The notes beneath the pieces were generated by a model. That model was not told the origin of the DNA and searched no databases. It worked only from the letters and a program-made list of their open reading frames with translations. Below are positions 1 to 6,743 of a stretch of 19,360 nucleotides of DNA, one piece after another; the first letter of the stretch is position 1, and each line of letters starts with the position of its first letter. Source of the DNA: Gallionella sp. UBA6045 (GTDB lineage: Bacteria > Pseudomonadota > Gammaproteobacteria > Burkholderiales > Gallionellaceae); the NCBI GenBank assembly GCA_002429165.1, contig DIYV01000094.1:1-19360 (forward strand), in the 5' to 3' direction. The position numbers and the translations under genes are program-made.

Positions 1-98
1 CATTTCATATTGGAAGAGGCTGCCGCTATATCAATAGAGAGGCATTCTGCTAGAATTAACGCCTAAAATTTTTATAAATCCCTCAGGAGAGTTCACTT

Positions 99-992
99 AT
101 GTCCCGCAAACATCCCGTGATTGCCGTGACCGGTTCATCCGGTGCAGGCACCACTACTGTAAAACGTGCCTTTGAAAATATCTTCCGCCGCCAAAAGATT
201 ACCCCTGCGATCATCGAAGGCGACAGCCTGCACAGCTTGAATCGCATGGAGTTTCGCGCTGCCGCCGCCGATGCGGCCAAGGCCGGCAACAACAGCTTCA
301 GCCACTTTGGCCCGGAAGCCAACCACTTCGGCAAGATCGAAGAAACCTTCAAGGTCTATGGCAAAACCGGCATGTGCAAGCGCCGCTACTACGTGCATAG
401 CGAAGCCGAAGCCGAACTGCACAACAAGCATTTCAAGATGAAAAGTTTGAAGCCTGGCGTATTCACCCCATGGGAAGACATCGAGAGCAGTTCAGACCTG
501 CTGTTTTACGAGGGGCTGCACGGTCTGGCTACCGATAATGACAAGATTGATGTGGCCAAGCATGTTGATCTGGGTATCGGCGTGGTGCCGGTGGTCAATC
601 TGGAGTGGATCCAGAAGATCCACCGCGATGGTGCGGAGCGCGGGTATTCGGCCGAAGCGACAGTGGATACCATCATGCGTCGCATGCCGGACTACATCAA
701 GTACATCACCCCGCAATTCTCGCGCACCTGCATCAATTTTCAGCGTGTGGCGACCGTGGACACCTCCAATCCGTTCATCGCGCGCGACATCCCCACGCCG
801 GATGAGAGCTTTGTCGTGGTTCGCTTCCGCGAACCCAGGGGCGTGGATTTTCCATACATGCTCACCATGATCCCAAATTCCTTTATGTCACGCGCCAATA
901 CCCTGGTCGTGCCGGGCGGGAAAATGAGCCACGCAATGGAGATCATCCTCACGCCGATCATGCATGACATGATTGAGAACAAAAAGAAGTAA
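99..992 (+). CDS. prkB: Phosphoribulokinase (Calvin cycle), proteobacterial class I
   Basis: It phosphorylates ribulose 5-phosphate with ATP to ribulose 1,5-bisphosphate, the CO2 acceptor of RuBisCO, in the cytoplasm. The 297-residue length fits the bacterial octameric form. A P-loop GSSGAGTTT lies at residues 12-20. EGDSLH follows at 40-45, and D42 and R49 sit where the catalytic Asp and a substrate-binding Arg lie in the Rhodobacter enzyme. FYEG at 136-139 is the Walker B region and HRD at 175-177 is conserved. The start is supported by AGGAG at 85-89, nine bases upstream. The gene ends in a strong intrinsic terminator, so it closes a transcription unit. No other Calvin-cycle gene lies in the window; upstream partners would be to the left. 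I found no convincing promoter in the first 98 bases. The gene implies CO2 fixation by the Calvin cycle, and identification is very secure. Confidence 0.97.
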   Translation: MSRKHPVIAVTGSSGAGTTTVKRAFENIFRRQKITPAIIEGDSLHSLNRMEFRAAAADAAKAGNNSFSHFGPEANHFGKIEETFKVYGKTGMCKRRYYVHSEAEAELHNKHFKMKSLKPGVFTPWEDIESSSDLLFYEGLHGLATDNDKIDVAKHVDLGIGVVPVVNLEWIQKIHRDGAERGYSAEATVDTIMRRMPDYIKYITPQFSRTCINFQRVATVDTSNPFIARDIPTPDESFVVVRFREPRGVDFPYMLTMIPNSFMSRANTLVVPGGKMSHAMEIILTPIMHDMIENKKK

Positions 993-1012
993 GTTTTTCG
1001 AAAGGGACGACG

Positions 1013-1050
1013 GGGGAAGCAGACGGCAAGTCTGCTTCCCCGTTTTATTT
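1013..1050 (+). terminator. Intrinsic terminator of prkB
   Basis: A perfect 12-bp stem (1013-1024 with 1030-1041, GGGGAAGCAGAC and its complement) encloses a five-base loop GGCAA. It is followed by GTTTTATTT at 1042-1050. This is a classical Rho-independent terminator 20 bases after the prkB stop. Its T-rich tail ends only three bases before the likely helicase start codon at 1054. Confidence 0.9.
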
Positions 1051-1053
1051 GCA

Positions 1054-3201
1054 ATGGATCTACTCAACGGTCTAAATCCTGAACAGCGTCAAGCCGTCAC
1101 GCTACCGCACCAGTCCGCGCTGATCCTGGCCGGGGCGGGCAGCGGGAAGACCCGCGTGCTGACCACGCGCATCGCCTGGTTGGTCAGCACCGGTGCGGTC
1201 AGCCCGCAGAATATTCTGGCGGTGACCTTCACCAACAAGGCGGCCAAGGAAATGCTTACGCGTTTGTCGGCGATGCTGCCGATCAACACGCGCGGTTTGT
1301 GGATAGGCACGTTTCACGGCCTGTGCAACCGCATGTTGCGCGCGCATCACCGCGAGGCGAATTTGCCGCAGACTTTCCAGATACTCGACAGCGGTGACCA
1401 GCTCTCCGCGATCAAGCGCCTGATGAAGGCGATGAACGTGGACGACGAGAAATATCCGCCGCGCGAGATGCAGAACTTCATCAGCGGCAGCAAAGAGCAG
1501 GGGCTGCGCGCGCATGAAGTGGAAGCCTACGATCCCTACACGCGGCGCAAGGTGGAAGTGTTTGCCGAGTACGACGCGCAATGCCAGCGCGAAGGCGTGG
1601 TGGATTTTTCCGAATTGCTGCTGCGCTGCTATGAGCTGCTGTCGCGCAACCAGCAACTGCGCGAGCATTACCAGGAGCGCTTCAGGCATATTCTGGTGGA
1701 CGAGTTTCAGGACACCAACCCATTGCAATACCGCTGGCTGAAGTTGCTGGCGGGCCACAACAATGCGCTGTTCGCGGTAGGCGACGACGATCAGTCGATA
1801 TACGCATTTCGCGGTGCCACCGTCGGCAACATGCAGGAGTTGCTGCGCGATTTTCATGTCGAATCCGTCATCAAGCTGGAGCAGAATTATCGCTCGCACG
1901 GCAATATCCTTGATGCGGCCAACGCGCTGATCAGCCGCAATCAAAACCGTCTCGGCAAGAATCTGTGGACTTCGGAAAGCGGCGGCGAGCTGTTGCGCGT
2001 GTATGAAGCGCCGACGGATGTGGAGGAAGCCGGTTTCATAGTCAGCGAGATCCAGCAGTTGAAATCCGAGGGAATCAACCTCAGGGAGATCGCTTTGCTG
2101 TACCGCTCCAACGCGCAATCCCGGGTGCTGGAACACGCGCTGGTTTCCGCCGGATTGTCGTATCGTGTTTATGGCGGGCTGCGCTTCTTCGAGCGGCAGG
2201 AGATCAAACACGCGCTGGCCTACCTGCGCCTGATGGAAAACACCGATGACGACAATGCGCTGCTGCGCATCATCAATTTCCCGACGCGCGGTATCGGTGC
2301 GCGCAGCATCGAACAGCTGCAGGAAGCGGCAAAGCAGAACAACACCACACTGTGGGACGCGGCGGCGCGTGCCGGAGGCAAGGTCTCGGCATTCGTCGCG
2401 ATGATCGAATCAATGCGCAGCGCGACTCGCGAGTTCCCGCTCCCCGAGATCATCGATCATGTGCTGGAACACAGCGGCTTGATGGCGCATTACCGGAACG
2501 AGACCGGCGCCAAGAAGCGCGAAGCGGAAGAACGGCTGGAGAACCTGAACGAACTCGTCAATGCGGCCACACTGTTCGTGCATGAGAATGAAGACGACAG
2601 CCTGACTTCGTTCCTGACACACGCATCGCTGGAAGCCGGCGAACACCAGGCGGGCGACCAGGACGATGCGCTGCATTTGATGACCGTGCATGCCGCCAAG
2701 GGACTCGAGTTTCATACCGTGTTCATCACCGGGCTGGAAGAAGGATTGTTTCCGCACCAGAACAGCCAGCGCGAAGATGGCGGCCTGGATGAAGAGCGCC
2801 GCCTGATGTACGTGGCCATCACCCGGGCACGCCGCCGCCTTTACCTTACCTTCGCCCAGAGGCGAATGTTGCATGGACAGGCAAGTTACAGCATGGTGTC
2901 GAGTTTTTTGCGCGAGCTGCCGGAAAATCTGTTGCATTGGATCACGCCCAGGATTGCCCAGCGGAATACTTTTTCCCAGTATATTGCGCCGCAGCGCGAA
3001 CTGCCCGCTAACGTTCCGCTGCAACGTTCTGCCACAACTTCCGCCTGGCACAGCGGCCAAGCGGTGTTCCACACCAAGTTCGGTGAGGGCATGATCGTGA
3101 ACCTAGAAGGCAGCGGAGCTGATGCGCGCGTGCAGGTGAATTTCCGCAATGCCGGGGTGAAGTGGCTGGCGCTGGAATATGCGAAGCTGACGGCGATTTA
3201 A
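1054..3201 (+). CDS. uvrD: UvrD/PcrA-family superfamily 1A DNA helicase
   Basis: This is a 3'-5' ATP-dependent DNA helicase for nucleotide excision and mismatch repair. All SF1A motifs are visible: Q-motif LNPEQRQAV (7-15), Walker A GAGSGKT (27-33), FTNKAAKEM, VDEFQDTN, GDDDQSIYAFRGA, NYRS, TVHAAKGLEF and YVAITRAR. The C-terminus (KFGEGMIVNLEG onward) matches the Tudor-like tail of UvrD/PcrA, which contacts RNA polymerase in some homologues. From ATG 1054 the protein has 715 residues, close to E. coli UvrD. This start is chosen because MDLLNGLNPEQR aligns with known UvrD N-termini. An in-frame TTG at 973 would run inside prkB and through the terminator hairpin, so it is rejected. No Shine-Dalgarno sequence precedes 1054. 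Rep is the main alternative name, but the C-terminal tail favours UvrD/PcrA. Confidence 0.94.
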   Translation: MDLLNGLNPEQRQAVTLPHQSALILAGAGSGKTRVLTTRIAWLVSTGAVSPQNILAVTFTNKAAKEMLTRLSAMLPINTRGLWIGTFHGLCNRMLRAHHREANLPQTFQILDSGDQLSAIKRLMKAMNVDDEKYPPREMQNFISGSKEQGLRAHEVEAYDPYTRRKVEVFAEYDAQCQREGVVDFSELLLRCYELLSRNQQLREHYQERFRHILVDEFQDTNPLQYRWLKLLAGHNNALFAVGDDDQSIYAFRGATVGNMQELLRDFHVESVIKLEQNYRSHGNILDAANALISRNQNRLGKNLWTSESGGELLRVYEAPTDVEEAGFIVSEIQQLKSEGINLREIALLYRSNAQSRVLEHALVSAGLSYRVYGGLRFFERQEIKHALAYLRLMENTDDDNALLRIINFPTRGIGARSIEQLQEAAKQNNTTLWDAAARAGGKVSAFVAMIESMRSATREFPLPEIIDHVLEHSGLMAHYRNETGAKKREAEERLENLNELVNAATLFVHENEDDSLTSFLTHASLEAGEHQAGDQDDALHLMTVHAAKGLEFHTVFITGLEEGLFPHQNSQREDGGLDEERRLMYVAITRARRRLYLTFAQRRMLHGQASYSMVSSFLRELPENLLHWITPRIAQRNTFSQYIAPQRELPANVPLQRSATTSAWHSGQAVFHTKFGEGMIVNLEGSGADARVQVNFRNAGVKWLALEYAKLTAI

Positions 3202-3290
3202 AACTTGAACCACGGGATTCGCCAATAAGCGGGAGTTCATCGTTAGCAGCAGGCTGGGTTGAAAAAATGAAATCGCAAGCCGCGAATTGG

Positions 3291-3779
3291 TTAGTATGTC
3301 GGCGGAAATGCGCTGGCGATTTTATCCGGGACTTCATGTTTGGATGCCAGCCCGATCGCACCACCCTCCATTACTGCGGTGACCATCACCGCGATCAGCG
3401 TCGGCATCAAGGCGACGCGTGTGAGCGCTGTCCACAGGATGTGTCCCATACTGGCCTCATGTGCCGTCATGCTGATCAGCCAGGCAAGGAATACCAGCAG
3501 CGCGGAAATGGCATAGCCCAGCAACAGCCATTGACCATGTTTGAATGACAGTCGCCAATGTGCATCGACAAACCAGACAGTCTTTTTTCGGCTGCGCAGG
3601 AAAATATAAGCGATAAGCGCTCCGGAAAGAACCAACGGAATCAGCATGCCAACCATACCGTAGTTCAAAACGATGACTACCGGGGTCATCAGCAGGTCGA
3701 GCAGGAAGAGCCCTGACACGAACAGGTTATGCGGTACCTGGGCCTGTTTTTCTTCCGCTGCAGTAGCCGGGAATTTCAT
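3291..3779 (-). CDS. Small four-helix membrane protein, function unknown
   Basis: I do not recognise the family of this 162-residue protein. After a short polar N-terminus, hydrophobic segments lie at roughly 19-40, 42-62, 83-104 and 113-140. A basic, aromatic stretch (RSRKKTVWFVDAHWR) lies between segments 2 and 3 and is probably cytoplasmic. The start is well supported by AAGGAG four bases before ATG on the minus strand. The gene begins 10 bases after the stop of the BPSS1780-like membrane protein, so the two are almost certainly cotranscribed and may work together in the inner membrane. No catalytic motif or signal peptide is visible. It ends tail-to-tail with the uvrD-type helicase, with about 90 bases between them that hold no clear terminator. 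Confidence 0.8.
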   Translation of the reverse strand: MKFPATAAEEKQAQVPHNLFVSGLFLLDLLMTPVVIVLNYGMVGMLIPLVLSGALIAYIFLRSRKKTVWFVDAHWRLSFKHGQWLLLGYAISALLVFLAWLISMTAHEASMGHILWTALTRVALMPTLIAVMVTAVMEGGAIGLASKHEVPDKIASAFPPTY

Positions 3780-3789
3780 TTAACTCCTT

Positions 3790-4566
3790 CTAAAAATGCT
3801 CCTGCTCGTCATGGTCGATGATATCGCCTTCCAACGGTGTGCCAGCGGCCTCCTTCAGCGGCGGGAATATGTCGCTATAGCTGGCATACAGCGTGGTGAA
3901 TACCAGAGGCAGCAACACCAACCAGCCCAGCATCATCGGGAGGCTGGCGAGTATCGCCAACATCATGAACGTTATCCCATACAGCAGCATCGGCAGGGCA
4001 TTGTAGAGAAAGGCGCGCAAGCTGAGCTTCATTGCCTGCAGCGGCGGGACATTGCGGAAGAACACCAGCATAGGCGCGAACTGCATCGCCATGATCAGCA
4101 AGCTGAACAGTACGATACCAAGCAGCACCGCAAAACCGGCTCCTGCAATAGCCTGTAACATCACGCCCGGATCGGTTTCAGGTTGGCTGCTCATCAGAAC
4201 GCCAACCAGCGCAGTGCCACCAACCACCATCATCAAGCCAAGTATCAGGAACTGACCGACCAGCGAAATGCCGCCCAGCGTGACCAGCTGGGAAGTGTGC
4301 TGCTTGAAACCCCTGAACAGATGCGCCAGTTCAAGCTCTTCGCCCTGGCTAAGCGCGCGGCAGCCTGCCATCAGGCCAACCAATATCGCAGGCATCAGCA
4401 GGCTCATCAATGGTTGGCCCACAACCGGAACGCTGGATATCCCCACTGCCGCGATCATGCAGATAAACAGCAATACGATCCACAGCAGTGGCGCTTTCAT
4501 AAACAGCGCATAGCCTTGTTTGATCCATTCCCAGCCTTGTCGGGTGGGTAAGCGTAGCGGTTCCAT
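3790..4566 (-). CDS. BPSS1780-family integral membrane protein
   Basis: This 258-residue hydrophobic protein resembles the BPSS1780 family of uncharacterised proteobacterial inner-membrane proteins. The N-terminal signature (EPLRLPTRQGWEWIKQGYALF) precedes about six membrane segments. These fall near 27-47, 53-70, 95-120, 142-170, 188-215 and 215-232. An acidic C-terminal tail (DIIDHDEQEHF) follows. I chose ATG 4566 because AAAGGAG lies five bases upstream; an adjacent ATG at 4569 is only two bases from it. An extension to 4599 would overlap the thrB end and lacks a ribosome site. The gene follows thrB by 23 bases and precedes another membrane protein by 10 bases, consistent with one operon. 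Function is unknown and no transport motif was recognised. Confidence 0.85.
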   Translation of the reverse strand: MEPLRLPTRQGWEWIKQGYALFMKAPLLWIVLLFICMIAAVGISSVPVVGQPLMSLLMPAILVGLMAGCRALSQGEELELAHLFRGFKQHTSQLVTLGGISLVGQFLILGLMMVVGGTALVGVLMSSQPETDPGVMLQAIAGAGFAVLLGIVLFSLLIMAMQFAPMLVFFRNVPPLQAMKLSLRAFLYNALPMLLYGITFMMLAILASLPMMLGWLVLLPLVFTTLYASYSDIFPPLKEAAGTPLEGDIIDHDEQEHF

Positions 4567-4589
4567 CATGTCTCCTTTAGTGGCCTCTG

Positions 4590-5531
4590 TTACAGCCAAA
4601 CGGTCTGTGCTGTTCCGATGTGATTTATCAGAATCCGTTCGAAGTGGCTTGGGTCGTGCGCATTGATCAATTCGCCGTCGCGAGGCAGGTGCTTGTCGAA
4701 CAGGCGTGACAGCCAGAATCGCAGCGCAGCGACACGCAACATCAGCGGCCAGGCACGATGTTCGCTATCCAGCAGCGGCCGCACCGCATGGTAGGCACGC
4801 AGAAATATTCGTGTCTTGGTCCTGTCCAGCGTGCCGTCGGTATGCGTGCACCAATCATTCACGGTGATCGCCACGTCATAGAGCAGCGCATCGCTGCAGG
4901 CGAAATAAAAATCGATCAAGCCGCCGATGCGATCATTTTCCAGCAGCACATTGTCGCGGAACAGGTCGGCGTGGATCACACCCTGCGGCAGCGATGTCCA
5001 ATTCTGCTGCGCGTGCAGCGCGACTTCGCTTTCCAGTAACACCATCTGCTGTGCATCCAGAAATGGCCGCACCCGCCGAGCAGTTTCCGCGCGCCATGCT
5101 GCGCCGCGCGGATTGGGCATGACCTGCGAAAAGCTTTGTCCGGCGATGTGCATCTGTCCCAGCATCGCGCCGATGGCGGCACACTGCAGGTCGTTGGGTG
5201 TGGTGGTGGATTTGCCGCTCAAGCGACTGACGATGCAGGCGGGCTTGCCATTGAGCGTGCCCAGAAATTGATTGAAACGGTTTGCTACCGGATTGGGGCA
5301 CGGAATGCCGTGCCGCGCCAGATGTGCCATCAGATTAAGGTAGAACGGCAATTCGTCGGCGCCGAGTATTTCGAACAACGTGAGCACAAAACGGCCATTG
5401 CTGGTGGTGACGAAATAGTTGGTGTTCTCGATACCGGAAGCGATGCCCTGCAGCTCCAGCAATTGACCCAGCGAATAATCGCCCAGCCAGGCCGTCAGAT
5501 CCGCTTCGGATACATTGGTGAAAACCGCCAT
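4590..5531 (-). CDS. thrB: Homoserine kinase, APH-fold type
   Basis: It phosphorylates L-homoserine with ATP to O-phosphohomoserine, the substrate of threonine synthase, in the cytoplasm. The 313-residue protein is the aminoglycoside-phosphotransferase-fold ThrB of Pseudomonas and betaproteobacteria, not the GHMP-kinase ThrB of E. coli. The N-terminus (MAVFTNVS), GIASGIENTNYFV, the catalytic loop VIHADLFRDNVLLEN and the metal-binding GLIDFYFA are all recognisable. The start at 5531 follows the family N-terminus; an upstream ATG at 5555 would overlap the preceding gene. That gene's TAG stop lies two bases before the thrB ATG, so translational coupling is likely. The ribosome site itself is weak (AGAG). 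No other threonine gene is nearby, which is common for this type. Confidence 0.95.
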   Translation of the reverse strand: MAVFTNVSEADLTAWLGDYSLGQLLELQGIASGIENTNYFVTTSNGRFVLTLFEILGADELPFYLNLMAHLARHGIPCPNPVANRFNQFLGTLNGKPACIVSRLSGKSTTTPNDLQCAAIGAMLGQMHIAGQSFSQVMPNPRGAAWRAETARRVRPFLDAQQMVLLESEVALHAQQNWTSLPQGVIHADLFRDNVLLENDRIGGLIDFYFACSDALLYDVAITVNDWCTHTDGTLDRTKTRIFLRAYHAVRPLLDSEHRAWPLMLRVAALRFWLSRLFDKHLPRDGELINAHDPSHFERILINHIGTAQTVWL

Positions 5532-5533
5532 CT

Positions 5534-5929
5534 CTAAAAACGGTGTATGACCCACTGCGGCGGACGCACGCCGGAATCCAGACTTTCCTGGCGCGAGAAT
5601 TTGCCGTCGCCCCGGTCATCCACCAGATAATAGGGTTTGCCCACTTTGGGGATGACCTTGATCATGTACAGCTTTCCGCCCACACGATATTCCTCGACGG
5701 TTTTCACTTTCTCCTTGGTGATGGTCACTTCAGGTTCATTATCAACCGCACCACCCATTGCCGGCGGTGGAGGCAACGGTTCAAGCTTGCCGGGAGCCGG
5801 TTGGGCAAATGCGGCAAGAGAAAACCCGCTCAGTAGCAACAAGAATAGGAGGCGCATCGGAATGGTCATCATGGAATATAAGGCGTCCATTTTAGCCGAT
5901 GCGCGGAGAGTCTGCGCGAGTTGCTGCAT
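5534..5929 (-). CDS. DUF2782 exported small protein
   Basis: The protein has up to 131 residues and belongs to the DUF2782 family of small uncharacterised proteobacterial proteins, often found beside polA and thrB. A hydrophobic segment (MRLLFLLLLSGFSLAAFA, residues 25-42) followed by QPAPG looks like a signal peptide cleaved after A42. A proline-rich stretch follows, then the domain: VTITKEKVKTVEEYRVGGKLYMIKV, PYYLVDDRGDGKF and the terminal PPQWVIHRF. The start is uncertain. ATG 5929 has a strong AAGGAGG ten bases upstream but gives an unusually long n-region. ATGs at 5872, 5869 and 5857 would give a more typical signal peptide but lack a clear ribosome site. The gene ends two bases before the thrB start. 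A periplasmic location is inferred; the function is unknown. Confidence 0.8.
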   Translation of the reverse strand: MQQLAQTLRASAKMDALYSMMTIPMRLLFLLLLSGFSLAAFAQPAPGKLEPLPPPPAMGGAVDNEPEVTITKEKVKTVEEYRVGGKLYMIKVIPKVGKPYYLVDDRGDGKFSRQESLDSGVRPPQWVIHRF

Positions 5930-5985
5930 GATGTCATGCCCTCCTTGTTCAACCGGTGCTCCGGCCGCGCCGGCTTAAAGTTGCA

Positions 5986-6702
5986 TTACAAATAAAGCTG
6001 TTTCTCACGATCCGCATCGGAAGGTTCGAACCCGCGCGTTTCGTAGTGTTTGAAAATCGCGTCGACTACGGCTTGTGGTTCGTCGATGAGCTGAATCAGA
6101 TCCATATCTTCCGGACTGATGACTTTTTCATCCAGCAGCGCGGTGCGGAACCAGTCCAGCATGCCGCCCCAGAATTGTGTGCCCACCAGAATGATAGGGA
6201 TGCGCCGCGTCTTGCCGGTCTGCACCAGTGTCAGCGCTTCCATCAACTCGTCCAGCGTGCCGAAACCGCCCGGCATGACGACATAGGCGCTGGCGAATTT
6301 CACGAACATGACCTTGCGCGCGAAGAAATGCTGGAAGGTCTGGCTGACGTTCTGGTAGAGGTTGCCGACCTGTTCGTGCGGCAGCTGGATATTCAGTCCG
6401 ACGCTGGGCGATTTGCCGTAGAACGCACCCTTGTTGGCGGCTTCCATGATGCCGGGACCTCCGCCGGAAATGACCGAGAATCCCGCATCCGAAAGCAGGC
6501 GCGCGATTCTCTCGGTAAGCAGGTAATTGGGCTGATCCGGCCTGGTGCGCGCGCTGCCGAAGATACTCACGGCGGGATGGATCTGGCTAAGCCGTTCGGT
6601 CGCAGAAACAAACTCTGACATAATGCCGAACACGCGCCAGGCCTCTTTGGAGTTCCATGCTTCCGGTATTGCGGATTGCGGCAATTTGGACGGTATGCTC
6701 AT
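5986..6702 (-). CDS. LOG-family (TIGR00730) nucleoside 5'-monophosphate phosphoribohydrolase
   Basis: The family is named after plant LONELY GUY and cleaves the N-glycosidic bond of cytokinin riboside or ordinary nucleoside 5'-monophosphates, giving free base and ribose 5-phosphate. The 238-residue Rossmann-fold protein carries both signatures: GGGPGIMEAANKGA at 80-93 and PGGFGTLDE at 144-152. The catalytic Arg/Glu pair is expected from R129 and E152. The N-terminal extension of about 40 residues is typical of the longer proteobacterial forms. ATG 6702 is preceded by GGGGGA nine bases upstream. It is divergent from polA with only 41 bases between start codons, so each promoter must overlap the other gene's 5' end or leader. 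It probably heads the minus-strand operon that continues through thrB. Older annotations call such proteins lysine decarboxylases, which is a misnomer. Confidence 0.9.
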   Translation of the reverse strand: MSIPSKLPQSAIPEAWNSKEAWRVFGIMSEFVSATERLSQIHPAVSIFGSARTRPDQPNYLLTERIARLLSDAGFSVISGGGPGIMEAANKGAFYGKSPSVGLNIQLPHEQVGNLYQNVSQTFQHFFARKVMFVKFASAYVVMPGGFGTLDELMEALTLVQTGKTRRIPIILVGTQFWGGMLDWFRTALLDEKVISPEDMDLIQLIDEPQAVVDAIFKHYETRGFEPSDADREKQLYL

Positions 6703-6743
6703 GCGGTTGTTCCCCCGGAATAAATTTTAGACAACAAATAAAA

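Noticed and set aside
1..98. Promoter and CbbR-type operator before prkB
   Set aside because: TAGAAT at 51-56 could be a -10, but no -35 at correct spacing and no convincing LysR-type T-N11-A repeat were found.
973..1053. TTG start of the helicase inside prkB
   Set aside because: It would translate the prkB terminator hairpin and has no ribosome site. Family N-termini begin at the 1054 position.
1102..2211. Long minus-strand open frame opposite the helicase
   Set aside because: It is antisense to a gene with every SF1 motif, and its translation is Gln/Ala/His-rich without a recognisable domain. It is a GC-codon shadow.
6657..6743. N-terminal extension of DNA polymerase I by 29 codons
   Set aside because: It overlaps the divergent LOG gene and is unlike Pol I N-termini, which begin just before LLLVDGSSFLYRAFHA.
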